Shown here: positions 37,129-49,649 of the stretch, piece by piece
Layout: each line of letters begins with the position of its first letter
How positions within the stretch are numbered: position 1 is the first letter of the stretch
Origin: Thunnus maccoyii
Taxonomy: Eukaryota > Chordata > Actinopteri > Scombriformes > Scombridae
Direction: 5' to 3'
DNA: 64,000 bases
Assembly (NCBI RefSeq): GCF_910596095.1
Contig: NC_056533.1
Coordinates: 7,227,001-7,291,000 of the forward strand
Program-made: the position numbers and the translations under genes
Notes under the pieces: generated by a model
Seen by the model: the letters and a program-made list of their open reading frames with translations, nothing else
Told to the model about the DNA's origin: nothing
Database searches by the model: none

Positions 37129-37803
37129 AACTGATGGTTACAGGTTTAGGGGATGCTTCAGTGATTGTGTTGGGAAACAATATCTATGTAGCAGGTGGTA
37201 ATATGGCTTCAAGGGCAGCTATAGCTACAACAAGATCCAAAGTTACAAGGTGGACGTTGACCAGTGGAGTATCCTAACCCCTTGTCCCCATCCAGGTAAT
37301 TCCGATAACAAGAATACTGCTTCATGAGCACTAAATAATCACATCTGCTCTTAATTGTACGTGCAGAAAGACGTGAGTTCAAAATTTGCTGTTTCCAATT
37401 TAGCCGTTTTAAGTCAGTATATCCACATTTACATCAAAATGCTTGGATGGAAACCCAGTTATTGTCATGTCGTTGCTGCCTGCAGAGTAAGGGATGTGTC
37501 TGGTGTCTTTGAACAGCAATGTGTACCTGGTAGGGGACCAGACCACCTTTGCTGAACGATTCGACCCAAAGACAGATGAGTAGATCCCGCTTGCCAGCAT
37601 GAAGGAGAGGAGGATAGAGTGCAGGGCGGTGTCCATGCTGGGCTGTGTGTACGTCACTGGGGGCTACTCCTTCTCTAAAGGGACTTACCTGCAGAGTATG
37701 GAGAAACACGACACTCACACAGACACATGGGAAATGGTCGTAGATCTGCCCGAGATCAGCAGCATGTTTGCATGCCTGTATCTGTGTTTATAATGGCATG
37801 TAG

Positions 37804-38828
37804 TGAAAAAAGACAGAGTCTGAGTTTTAATGTGGCTCTGTGTCTACTGAAATGCTTACTCCAAACTGGCAAAATGGGACAACAAAAAGGTTAAGGAATG
37901 TTCAATGTCTACATTTCTTTCTCTCTGCATTCAAGTCTTAGAATTCATAGAATGTGACATCAACACTGGTTCAAATCTTTATTTCCCCTACTTTTAGATA
38001 GACTTTTGCCTCCTTCCCATTTCTCTCCTCCATGCTGTGTACCAAAGGCAATAACAGTTTAATGTGTGTAAGCAAAGCTGCTGTATGCAACTCAATGTGC
38101 CACTTTGAGGGCATTTTGTAAACCTTTATTTATTCAGGGGAGTCTCACTAGGACCCAAGCTCTGATCACACACAAACTCACACCTGGAAACTTCCCAGTG
38201 CAGCCACCATCTGATGTTTTGGGACTGGTTTGAACCTGTCACCATCAGGCACAAACCTGCTTTTCTAACCTTTAGGCTTGTTTTGCTTCTGCCACCAGAT
38301 TTCAGACACATTCAGAGAGCACCTGAATTTGACAGACACCAATGGCTAATGTTAAAGTTGTACATGTTTCCTGAGGGAAAAAGTTTAGAATTTAACCATA
38401 AAGGTGGAGCCAAAGAACCCCTGTAAGAACGCTACAATTGAAGATGGAAGTTAAAATAGAAATATGAAATACAAATATAGTAGGTGACTTCTTTCTTTTA
38501 TAAATAATTGTGTCATTCATCAGGTCTAACTAGCAAACCTACAACAGCAGAAATGTGTTTTGTCAAGAAGTCCTAAAAACACTCATAATAATGGAAAGTT
38601 TAAACAAGTTCCAGCTGCAAAGGAAACCTGTGATATGTGTGAAAGCTCCAGAACAAGCTACTAAGGGGACCTCAACTTGAGATCAGTTTATCAAAAGTAT
38701 GCTATGTTTTTTCAGTTAATTGCAATAAATAATTTGTGCTTATAACAAGTATGATTGGAATTTTTTTTCCTGTTTGCTGGGAAATGAGGAAGTGCATTGT
38801 TGATGTTGTTTGGATGAGCGGTTCTTGA
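37804..38828. repeat. non-coding stretch with a dispersed repeat fragment
   Basis: No gene recognised. The stretch at about 38118-38330 (caggggagtctcactaggac and following) resembles a segment in syap1 intron 6 near 18260 and is probably a copy of the same dispersed repeat. Confidence 0.35.
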
Positions 38829-39250
38829 GAAATATATAAAAAATGACCTCATATATAACGTTGATTTGCTTCTTCTTCAGCCTGTGGAGTCAACCAACAG
38901 TAATACAGACAGTGCCACTCTGCCATTGCAACCCACATTGTGGTCAAAGGTGGGACTACATCTGTAGTGTTAATGACTTGAAAACATTTAAGAGACTTAA
39001 GCAAAACTTGAATGAAACTTGGCATGTACGTTCAAGGTATATTCAGAAATATATAAAAATACCTCATACACTGCGTTGCTTCTGCTTCTTCTTTTGCATG
39101 TGCATTCAACAAGCAGAAATACGGACAGCACCACCCTGCCATTGCAATCCACATTGTGGTTGGAGATGGGATTACACTTGTAGTGATAAGAACTACCATA
39201 GAGAATGAATTGAAAAAGTTTAGCGAGTTAAGCTCTATTCCCGTTTCTCA
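38829..39250 (+). repeat. 217-bp tandem duplication (two diverged units)
   Basis: Unit 1 starts at 38829 and unit 2 at 39046, both with gaaatatataaaaa. They share, in the same order, the block tgcttcttcttc, an 'acagtaatacagacag'-like block, ctgccattgcaa, ccacattgtggt and 'gggactaca'-like sequence. A weak third partial unit may follow (ttcaagac near 39273). The units differ by substitutions and short indels, so the duplication is old. Confidence 0.7.
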
Positions 39251-39847
39251 CGCACAGGAACTTTGTATATATGTTCAAGACGTAGTGCAGGATGTCTCAG
39301 GCACGTTTTGAACGGGTACTACAGTTCATCCAATTAACTTCAGCTCAACTCAAAATTGTAGTCTCCAGATATTCTGGTGTGATACGTTTAGGGAGCATTG
39401 GTAAATTGTCATGTCTACCGATCTGAGAGGCGTTCAGGGGACAGGCACTGTTCTCTCTAGGCATTGAGAAATTGGCCTGTCACAAACAGGCACAGGTCGA
39501 TGGAGGGCCTGAAAGCAAAATTAAAGTGGTAGTGATAAAGGTTTCAAACCCTGTTATTTTGGTTGACTGATTCAATCTTTCATGAAACTGTCAGTATCAT
39601 GAATGAATCCCTTATTTGATTTATTTTAGCTCCTTCCACCTCTTACCTTTTCCAAAGGGCTTCAGACAGACAAAACTGAGGTTCTCGGGCTTTGCTCAGT
39701 GAGGTCTAACTTTACCAGTGAGATTGTTTCTGCCTCCAGAAGAAACTTTTCCAATAAGTCAAATCTGTTTGCCAGTGTCTGGTTACTGGGTAACCTTTAA
39801 CAAGTTTATCCTGTGATTCCCAATCAATTTAGTGTGTGTGTGTGTGC

Positions 39848-39881
<34 letters not shown>

Positions 39882-40751
39882 AAGTCAACAATGTAAAAGA
39901 GAAGCGAATAGAGGAAGATGAAGACAGATCGAAAGGCAGTCCAGCGGATAGTGAGGCAGACAGAGACAGACAAAGAGGAACAGTCTGCGGTCATCTGTGT
40001 CTTTCTATCTCATCCTAATCTGTACTCCTGAATCACAGGAAGTTTCTCTCTTTTCTGTCCTACACTGATCATCACAGAGGCATGATACCATCCCAGTATT
40101 ACTAAAAAAAACATGTAAAACTCTTCATATTACTGGAGCTGCCTTTTATATGGTTCATATGAGTTATAGGGCTTTTATTTTTGTTACTTATTTGAACTTG
40201 ATTGTTCAGTGATGCGACATTGTGTGAGCAAATCAACAACGCTGCTATCTAGTATTACAATTTTAATGTATTTATGTTTGTTGTTTTACATTTTAAAAAA
40301 ATGGTAAAAATCTTACTTTGCATGTCTTTGGAATATAATTTAATGTTTGAATGACAGCATGCACTAATTTCATTTAAAAGATGAAGATTAATGATAATGA
40401 TGAATGATGAATATAATGAATAATAGTTTTGAAACAGAATGATTAAATATGAAATCACTATTCCGGCTAATGTTTCGCTTATGAGTTATTGACGTGTTCA
40501 TCACTCTTAAGTGTCCTCTGGAAACTCTTCTGTTGTTGTTTCTGTAATGTGTTGTGTTGTGGTTTTCTAAATGGTGCGCATGTGTTGTCAAATTGATGAA
40601 GTTAGTTTCTTAATTTGCTTGTATTTTGTCTATTTGCATGTGTTTTCTTCAGTTGCAGCATGTTAGCCCTTATCAGCCAGCGTAAATCACCACTGTTGGG
40701 CACGTAAAAATGACATTATATGCTGTAATATCAATCAATGCTATAATGGAA
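39251..40751. other. non-coding stretch with a microsatellite
   Basis: No gene recognised. It holds a (GT)n run with a CGCG interruption at 39832-39879. Confidence 0.45.
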
Positions 40752-42120
40752 TAGTGCAACATTTTGGAAATGTCTCTCATATCTGTATGCTAAATACAAA
40801 ACTTCAGGCAGGAGCCGCTTAGCTTAGCTTAGCATAGCACAAAGACTGGAAAGCGGGGGGAAAGCTAGCCTGTCCAGAAGTAACACAGTCTGCCTATTGT
40901 TACAAAAATCAAAGTATAAAAATGACAAGTTGTTTTGGTATTTGTTGTTAGGGTAGCATTAGGCTATTTCTTGCTGGAAGTCACTGCTTTCAGACAAGAA
41001 ATAGTCCTGCACACACCCCCATAAAAAACACTTGTTATTTTTACAGTTCGGTTTTTGTAGAGATTAAAGGGGACGTATTACGCTTTCCCTTATTTTCAGA
41101 CATATATATAATGTCACAATATCGGATGATCATGTTAAAAGTGGCCGACGTGTCAAATAATGAGATAAACGTATGTAGCAGTAATCCCTGTGAGCAAAAA
41201 GCACAAGTTTTCAACGTTTTTTTCGACTTTCAGCCCGAGCTGATGTCAGTTTGTGACGGATTTCTTCATATGGACATCTGCTACGTGCACAGCGCGTGAG
41301 TTCACAGCTCCTCGCAGGGAGTAGCCACGACTCCATTACACAGCACAGCAAAGTAAAATAAGTAGTTTACCTGTCGGAGGTGTGCTGGTTGTCTGCAGCT
41401 CTTCAATTAACATCTCACTGTGGCTGTTTCTGCTTGTACTATTCCTCTCTGCATTATTTATAACTGATCCGCTGAACAAATAGCTCCACATGTTGTTGTT
41501 TTGACTGGTTTTTAGCGCTGCTAGGGAAGCTCCACTAATTCAGTAATGAACACATTGTTACTTCCTGTAAATTGTTCACAATGAAAGTCTCCCAATGAAG
41601 CAGTAAAGCAGGAAATGTTTGGTTTGCATTGACAGTAAAGTTACACAACTCTGATACATAAAGCTGGCCAATCAGAACAGAGTGGACTCATCGGGAGGGG
41701 GGCCTTAAAGAGACAGGAGCTAAAACGGAGTGTAAGAGAAACTGTGTATATTGAGGGGCTGCATAAGGGGCCAGTATAAGATAAATAAGGAGTTTTTTGA
41801 ACTGTGAATCATGCCAAGCTACTCTAGTGGAGTCCAAAAATAAAAATTTAGAGCTGAAATTTACATAATAGGTCCTCTTTAAACAAATGAGTGAGATTTA
41901 GAGGTGCCTTTGATTTAGAGGATTTTGTTGCCTTTCACAGAGCCAGGCAAGTTTTTTTCTCTGTTTCCAATTTTTCCAATGTTAGGCTAAAGCCAAGTGG
42001 CTGCTGGCTGTAGCCTTATATTTAACACACAGACAAGAGGTGGTATCAATCTTCTCATCTAACACTGGTAGAAAGAAAATATGAATATTTCCTAAAATGT
42101 CAAACAATTGTTCTACTAAA
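40752..42120. mobile_element. family B repeat, long copy with a nested element
   Basis: The left end (agtgcaacattttggaaatg at 40754-40773) and right end (cctaaaatgtcaaacaattg near 42092-42111) are inverted versions of each other. The left arm has gcttagcttagcttagcata-like text and the right arm the matching 'aggctaaagccaagtggctg' text. The middle is occupied by the separate element at 41064-41882. Confidence 0.6.
41064..41882. mobile_element. piggyBac-like MITE nested in family B repeat
   Basis: Both ends carry TTAA (41064-41067 and 41879-41882). Inside the TTAA, the left end AGGGGACGTATTACGC and the reverse complement of the right end AGAGGACCTATTATGT match at most positions. TTAA target sites are characteristic of the piggyBac superfamily. 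No transposase frame is visible; the frame at 41111-41299 has no known domain. Confidence 0.6.
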
Positions 42121-42162
42121 TATTCAGTTTGTGGAGTGGGCAAATGGAGACTGGAGAAAGAG

Positions 42163-42699
42163 AGAGGTCATATTATACCCCTTTCCCAGTTTAATATTGT
42201 CTTTGTCATGGTGTATTTACAAACATTTGGAACATCTGATTGGCTGACTGTTTTCTGAGTGACGCATGTCCAGGCCAACCACAGGTAATGGATTGTAACC
42301 TACTGTAGCTAGGTAAAACAAGGGCTCTGGGTAAAACTTACTGGTAAATTGTGATGGCCACCACTGAGGATAAGGTTATCCAGCCTTTGGAAGGCTGTGC
42401 AATGACAAATTTGCTTCCTGACATCCAACAACAGCGCAGTGTTGTTTTTATGTCTTGTTGTTGGCAGGGCACCCCTCCAAGGCAATGGTAGGGGAAACGC
42501 TGAGCGCATATTTGTGACATCACAAATTTACGGAAGTCCAAATGGCTCATTTAAAGGCACAGTTTCTGAATACGGGCTGTGTGCATTTCTCATTTTACTG
42601 AGCATTTTGATACTTTCACAGTATTTATATAGCACCTAGACCTGCTTTATAATCAAAAAAGAAAAGGAAATCTCCCTTAGCATAATAGGTCTCCTTTAA
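42163..42699. mobile_element. second piggyBac-like MITE
   Basis: The left end agaggtcatattatacccct and the right end cataataggtctcctttaat (TTAA at 42696-42699) are inverted relatives of each other and of the element at 41064-41882. The left TTAA is not preserved. No coding capacity. Confidence 0.5.
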
Positions 42700-45333
42700 T
42701 CAGACAGCTGAAAGGCGACACATATTCATTATGCTTGGGGATCGCAAATATAGTGTTGGTTGTAATAAAGCCAATATGCCTTTGTAATTTGTGTGAAACC
42801 CTATTAGGTATGCACAGAGCCCAGTCTGAACTAACATGACAAATGCTTACCCTTTTCTACCAATTACTCCCAAGTCTATGCTCATTGTTCTCTTTGACAA
42901 TAATGGCCCAGATCTAAATCTCCTTGACCCATTTCATTTCAAGTTCCACTGTTGTGCTCCAAAGGCTGAATCCAGACCTGCATAACTATGCTATTTCTTA
43001 CAAGTTTGGTGCCCTCTGCAGCACAGTCTGTATGGATAAAAGCCAAAGCACTAAACTGAAACTGCCAGGGGATGGCAGTGTTGCTCTATGCTGAATCTGT
43101 GAGTGGACTTGGCAAGAGATGAAACGTCTGTGAGAATAAGAATGGTTTGTATCTTGCTCTTTTGAGTTTTTCTTACATTTTGAAACCAAACTCAGAAGGG
43201 CTTTGCTCTTGATAAGCAAGGACAAGAACAATCATAAAATCAATGGAAGAGCTGATGGACGAGAGAATCTTGGTGAATTACCTTTGGCTGTAGCCTGAGT
43301 AAGGGTTCATCCTTCACCGGGTATGTGGTGGAGGGTAAAGCCCCCTCATCCAAACCGCTTTCGTTTCCCACCTTTTGAAGGCTGAGAAGCGTGTATCACA
43401 CACCACCTTCTCAAAATCTTTTGTTAAGTTGCCCTTGAGCAAGGCTCTTAACCCTCAGCTGTTACAGTGAATACATTTTGTGGGTGTGTTATAGGACTTT
43501 GATCAATACTGGTGACTCAACCATTGTTTGGCTTGGTGCTAAGCAAGCCTCCTCCTGTGCAGCACACTCACTCTGCAACAAGAGAGCAACCTGTGTCATA
43601 AAACATTTCACCCTCAAAAGTTAAAATGTGTCCTGACAAAGCTGTATTATTATTTCTGTATTTCACCTATTCATTAGATATTTTTGTTGGATTTATTGAA
43701 TATGGCGCCAATGGCAAGCCACCATAGCTTAAGGGGATAACAGGGTTTAATGAACTGTGTATGAGGAGTTAAGTGATTTTGCAGTTGCAATTGGTTGTCA
43801 ATAGAGGTTGATAAAGATAAAACATTATTTAATGTCACTAAGGGGAAAATGAGGAGGGCCATTAGCCATCTACTTCTTTTACACACCCAATATATTACAC
43901 TCATATTTCCTCCTTTCATCTTTCCTCTCGTCACAGCTTTGCTCAATGCCCTGATCCTTGTTGTTTTCGCCCACTTAAAGCTGATAATGAAATGTATGCA
44001 CTGGGCGAAGCAGGCGATTAATCAGAGCAGATGTGTATCTAGGTGAGTGCCAGAGCAAGTCTCTGGAGCGCAGCGGCCTGACGGCTCAAACTCCACACTG
44101 GGTTTAGTAGGGAAGCTGAGCCTTCGCCTCTCACCCCATGGCTGTCATTGCCAACGTATGTGCCAGCCAGCCTTATTACAATTAATTAGCCCGTGCTGAA
44201 ATGTCCTCACACTTCAGAAGCGATCATGTCTCATCTCAGCCAACGAAAAGCTGCTGCTGGTGGGCTGTTGTCTTGTTTGCTGGCCTGAAAAATCTGGGAT
44301 GACAATTTAGTAGCGCAATATAGCAGTTTTCCCTTTAAAGAAACATCATAATAATCCTCCTACAATATTTTAAATTATAGTTTGTTCATAATACTCAATA
44401 TATATTATGATATTTTCTGCCACATATGTAATATTCCTATAATTTTATTACAATCATTTCTAGGCTAAGGTACAAAATAGTCACATTATTTTGTCCTTAA
44501 TATATACATATACATACATACTTTATCTTGTATAATATCCCTATAATATCCTGATAAGTTTATTATATGTAAGATATAATTTCCATTCTTCTAAAATGTT
44601 TTTGTTTACAACAATTCATCTTCCTGAGGGCTAAGCCATTAAAATTAAAATTAGTCTGTTAATATTACACTAAATATTCTCATAATGTTGCTGGCATTAT
44701 GCTTTAAGATTAATTGCAGTTTCCTCTCTAGATGTCATTCACTCCACCCTGCTCATCACACACATCCATGCTTTCCAAACTGGCAAGAGCAGATGCCATT
44801 GCCTAGTTGATTAGTTGAAATGGCAATGATTCTAAACCAGGAGGCATGCAGGCAGTCTTTAAGCATTCGGTCCATTGAGTGGGACCTGATGCACATACTT
44901 ACGGCTGAACTTGACTCTTGTAAATTGGTTGCTTAATGAGATGTCCAGTGTTCACAGATTTAAGCTTGACTTGTAAGTCTTTGGTTTGAGAATTACCTCC
45001 AAGTGTTATTTTACTCTTTCTGTGTGAGCTTATGAGCGTCACAGAATTTTTGGCTACTGTTTAAAAAAAGGTTCTCAAATTCCTGCAAGATGTGTCGAAC
45101 AATAGAAGATTATGAGATTATTATTATTATTATTTTTTTAAAAGTTGAAAGCAAATGAGGACAGCCAGTAACAGAAGGTTGAAGCATGTGTGTGAAGTGA
45201 CATGACAAGTGTTCATGAGCCTCTTCAAATGTCTATATTGTACTATTAAAATATTGCAGGACTCTCAGGTCTTTGTAATAGGAAATCTTGTGTTGTACAG
45301 AGACAACATGCATTATGACCTATCACAGATGTA
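42700..45333. other. non-coding stretch, no gene recognised
   Basis: No coding exon recognised. The part at about 43840-44280 is less AT-rich, includes an acaattaattag homeodomain-type site near 44180, and could be a conserved non-coding element; only alignment to other fish could show this. Confidence 0.35.
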
Positions 45334-45900
45334 ATAATAATGATAATAATAATAATAATAATAATAATAGTAATAGTAGTAATAATAATAAACTTTATTT
45401 CTATAGCGCCTTTCAAAACCAGAGTTACAAGGTGCTTCAAAAAATACAATACTATAAAATATAAATGCAAAGATAGCAAACAGAGAAATAAAAAAAAAAA
45501 TTCAAAAGAACAACATACACAGAGAAGGCAATAAAAACAGGGATTTCAAGAAGTGGTCAAACATAGAGAGATAAAACAAAATATACAAAGGACATAAAAA
45601 CATTTCAGTAGACATTATAAAAATGTTATGCAAATGCCCGTCTGTACAGTTAGGCTTTAAAAAGCTTTTTAAACTGAGGCACTGACTCAGCTGATCTGAT
45701 GCTGAGGGGGAGTTTGTTCCACGGCGTTGGAGCTAAAACAGTAAAGACATGATCCCCCTTTGATTTAAGCCTGGACCTTGGAACTTTAGCAACATTTTGT
45801 TATCTGATCTGTGCAGAATAAAGGGTTAAGAGTTCTGAAATGTAAAGCGAAGCCAGATCATATGTCAACAGAATTCCTTTGTGAAACAGGTCTCCTCAGT
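45334..45900 (-). mobile_element. L2/Rex1-like LINE 3' end (minus strand)
   Basis: On the minus strand, about 45850-45655 encodes the end of a LINE polyprotein (KVPRSRLKSKGDHVFTVLAP, then TPWNKLPLSIRSAESVPQFK and a stop after KKLFKA). The related copy in phospho2 intron 2 has PTLWNSLPVQIRSAVSVEAF at the same place. The untranslated part ends with the hallmark ggcgctatagaaataaagtt and an (ATT)n-type tail, seen on the plus strand as (AAT)n at 45333-45393. Confidence 0.75.
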
Positions 45901-46859
45901 CAAAGGTGATTTTTACGTGCTGTTGCTGTCCTGAAAGATCACAAATCACAATTGGTCCACACAGTCTCATTTGAGGAGCAAGAGAATGGCGGTGAGGTGA
46001 GGGACTTTTTCTACCCAGCATTATCATGAGTGTCATATATCTTCACAACATCTGTACTAGATGTTCACAGGAACACATTTAGTCTGTGTTAAGGTTGTCA
46101 ATGGGGAAAAAGATTTGTGTCTACAGGGTGTGTTCGTGGATATGTGGGAACTGAAATGTACCATTAGATTACTGATGCAAAATAGATATTTGCCTTCTTT
46201 TGTTTGGCTGAGCAGCAACTGGAGCTATATAGGGCAGTTCTGAAAGGAAACACCAACCAAGTTATTTTGTGATTAGAATTAAGCAATGTTCATCTCATGC
46301 CCCCTATCATTAAGGTACTGTACAATCTTCATTTTCTGTTCATTTCCTTCTCAGCATGCTGTCATTTACTCTCTGCTCACCGGTGCCTCTGTGAACTCAT
46401 AATCATTGTCACTCAAGACACCCTCACACAGACACGAGCAAACATACTGACACATTTGAGTCTTATGATACACTTACCATATTTGAAATGCAAAAACCCT
46501 AGATAGTCCCCATTTTCAATTTCCTCCCCAGTGATTTAAAAAAGCCTGAAACCCATTCACTGTTGTGTTGTATGGCTTTAGAAGACACTTTTGGTTGTTG
46601 TTAAGCCATCTTAACTGACAGTTCTGACTGTAACATGAGTTGTACTGATGGTAATTTTTCTCATATGTCTTTAGTTTTATTCCAAGGAAAGACTTTAAAA
46701 GGCCATCACATCAGAAATTGTAACTGAAACAGACAAATACTATCATTTAAAAAAGAGACATATTCTTTATTCTAACATAATATATGCTATATATTGCAAA
46801 GCCTTATTAACCAAATATGAAATCAGTGTAGATGTCTTCAGACAGAAGTCCACAGAACT
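45901..46859. other. non-coding stretch, no gene recognised
   Basis: AT-rich sequence without recognised coding exons or repeat ends. Confidence 0.4.
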
Positions 46860-48425
46860 TGACATCATGCAGGACGAGACCCCCTGGGAGCTCCACTACC
46901 AAGGGAACTCTTTCACAAGTGGAAGTGACCAAGCGGAACCAAGGAACAGGTTGGTGAGATTCTTATCTTTGAGCAGTTCTGTTGGTTGCTGTCACCAGAG
47001 GTCAGAGTATGGGTCAAGGAACATGATCAGGAAATGGCTCACAAAGTTACAAACAGGAAGTAGGACAAGACTTTTTCTGTGAGGCCCAGCTGAACCCCAC
47101 TGGAGCCAGCGAGTCTGTGGTGTCCTACGTCAGAAGCTTTTTCAGCTATAATTAAGAGAGAGAATTAAGGGAGAGAATGCTGCCAGTAGTTAAATGTCAT
47201 TCATGTCAATATTTTGTTTCTGTACTGTACCTTGAGCCAAAATGCGTGAAGTCCCAGTAGAGAAGCTAAGGCTGCCTATCTGTGCATTTTGATAAACCAG
47301 GAGGTAGTGTTAGGTGGACCAGCAAAAGGCAGATCTAAGTACTTGCATCTGGTTCAGCATAACAACTGTTTCATACTAGTGATTTATTAAAACTAGTGGC
47401 ACAATTAAAATAAAGACATTAATAAAGACATTTTATAGCTGGTAAAGACTTCATAAATGTGTACATCAATTGCCAGGAAACTGTAGTGCCTTACATGCAA
47501 AAGCAATCAACTATCTAAACAGTCAATTTTGCATCGCAAGCTGTAGCATAACTTACAAAAATGACATGACAATGACATATCTAACTTAACTGTTAATCTT
47601 TTTTAAATTACTGACTTTATTTATGTCTGCATACATGGAGGTAGTCTATATGTGTTTCAGGGTTAGTAGTATTCATGCAGTTTATAATGAATGGGAATTA
47701 AAAAGCTGTTTGCGTAGCATATGTTAGTTGGCAAATGTTGGTTTTGTTGGTTTTTGTGTAAATATTTAGTTACAACTCAACAAGTAAGAACTAATTTGGA
47801 AATGAAAGAAATGGATTTGTAGCACATTTGTAGATCACAAGCATACACACAGTGAGTTTTGGTGAATAACAGTGAATGTAAACATAACTTTTTGTTTACA
47901 AGAAAACTCCACAGGGCACCTTTAAGTTTGAATTTATGAAGAGCTTGTGCAACCAGATCCTGGTCTTATAAAGACAAGTCAGGAAGTTCTTCTTCAAACC
48001 TCCACATTCAAACTGAAGAGAAGAAACCCTGTGATTAGGCTTGTTGTTTTGTTCAGGGTGTGGATGAGAGTTTATCTCTGCAGAACACTCTTCTGAAACC
48101 CCACAGTTACTTTGCAGGCTGTCATATCACCACACCTGTCCCAGGAGAAACCAGGTTTCTCCAGCCTTGATGGACAAAGTTCTCTCTTGCACAGAGTCAA
48201 TCTCAGCAGCTTACCTGGGTGACACTGTCATTTTCAGAAACTCATTGCAAGAGCACTCATTCACATGGAGGACATCTTACAAAAGATCAAATTGTCAGGA
48301 AACTTCTCTCTGGGAGTTGAAAGTTGCATCTGAATCCTGGGGAGAGTTGTGGGGGGGCGTGAGGGGGGAGCTCTTAGACCACAACAAGATAAAATGGAGG
48401 CAACCAGCAGGAGGGACATAAAACC
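46860..48425 (+). mobile_element. Ty3/gypsy (Gmr1-like) retrotransposon relic: SCAN-like Gag and RT pieces
   Basis: At 46867-47076 two frames together give a SCAN-like Gag segment: DETPWEL in one frame and EILIFEQFCWLLSPEVRVWV followed by KEHDQEMA in another, with a frameshift between them near 46950. At 48150-48345 comes a reverse transcriptase piece: MMDKVL, then SAAYLGDTVIFRNSLQEH, then in a shifted frame LIHMEDILQKI. The catalytic box reads YLGD where YxDD is needed, so one essential Asp is lost. A SCAN-related capsid is known from Gmr1-type gypsy elements, and both pieces have the same orientation, so I join them as one degraded element. The 1 kb between them and the LTRs were not recognised. 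Confidence 0.65.
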
Positions 48426-49649
48426 AGTTGACAGTTAAGGATGTTTTTGGCCCTGCTGAGCTGGTATTACTTTTTTTTTTTTTTTTTTTTTAATTTTCTG
48501 CCCTTTAGTCTCACCTCTACCAATAAAACCAAGCTGGCCCGGGGTGAAGAGCAGGGCACTCTCCAAGAGGCCCCTTGCAATGAATCTCTGATTCTGAGCA
48601 ACTTTCATCTGCCACTCTCTATCCAAACAGATGCCTGTGGTAAAAGAAGTGTCCTTCTTCAGGGGACACTGTCTATTTTGATTCATTATTTTGTTCTTAA
48701 TTACACGCTTTTTATACCATGTTTATGCTTTTACACACAGCCTTTATTCTGAAAACAAGTGTCCAGTGTTAACAGACTATCTATTAAAATTGACCTTTTC
48801 GGGAATATTGAATTGTTTGTTCTTGCTCTTTGATAACTGTCAACTCTATGTTCAAAGTTAATGATATATCCCTCTCACCATTGAGTATACTTTTGAGTGC
48901 TGGCGTTTCAGGCTGTAAACTGTGAAGGTCGTGAGGTTAGAGGAATGTGATTAGACTTACTGGCAGATTTTGATTTAAAAAACAAGTTTAGGACCTTTGC
49001 TGCAAACATGGTGAGCAATCCAAGCAAGAGTAGGTTTGCTGACACCACATTGTTCTATTCACTGCGCTGTTTGACCTTGACCAGCATAAGACATATTTGA
49101 TTATGAGGAAGCACTGATTTGTGTGGTTTTTCTGATTTACCTAACAAATAGAACAAATAGAACAAAGAAAGGTGTGAACACTGTGGAACATATAACAAGT
49201 AATAGCAAGTAAGTACGTGTACATTGCATCTTATGCCACTTCTACTGCATCACAGAGGCAAATTGTATAGTTATTCATATATAAAATATATACTTATATA
49301 CATTTTTAAATTAGCTTCTTGACCAGCTACAACATTAAAATGCTGCTTACTTGTTTATGCATCAGTAATAATAATCTAATATATGAAATGTTGCCTATAT
49401 GAAAAAGGCCATTCTGCTTGCATGGAGCCTGTGTGTTGTGTGTGTGCTTATGCCATCCCATAATAATGTGGGTGACATACTGCAGTTGGTCAGTTTGCTT
49501 TAGGGGCAGTCTGGGGAGTGATGGTAGGCCTGTCCAAGTCAATTTTATTGGTAAACTGGTGGTGGTGATTGCAAATACTGAGTTTTTTTTTCCTAGGTAT
49601 TTAACCAGGGATGTCTTGATGTTGAAAGTCAAGTCACCTCCGGAGAATC
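48426..49649. other. non-coding stretch upstream of the lectin gene
   Basis: It contains a T-run at 48472-48492 and no recognised exon. An open frame at 49418-49783 overlaps the lectin start in another frame and is a shadow. The promoter of the lectin gene, if active, would be here. Confidence 0.4.

Larger units (their letters stand above)
32710..37803 (+). pseudogene. klhl23: klhl23-like BTB-kelch gene, broken
   Basis: Four pieces align in order with KLHL23, a BTB-BACK-kelch protein of the type that links substrates to Cullin-3. (1) 32710 to about 32935: start and first BTB part (DLYMYNFHDASHPDVMLDAW, GLFTDTDLWCSSGQVLHCHK, FFRVMFTAYMKE). (2) 34958-35094: a kelch blade (FGGCVYVMGGY, ELYDPLKRKWMAVAKM). 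(3) 37144-37295: the next blade. (4) 37486-37803: the last blade (CVYVTGGYSFSKGTYLQSME) and C-terminus. The rest of BTB, all of BACK and the first kelch blades are missing. Lesions: TAA at 34962-34964 where Tyr is expected, one base lost near 37198-37203, TAA at 37488-37490 (Tyr expected), TAG at 37581-37583 (Trp expected), two bases lost near 37766. Splice sites of pieces 2-4 are still good. Position after phospho2 matches human synteny. It could be a species-level loss, or a functional copy may exist elsewhere. Confidence 0.85.
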
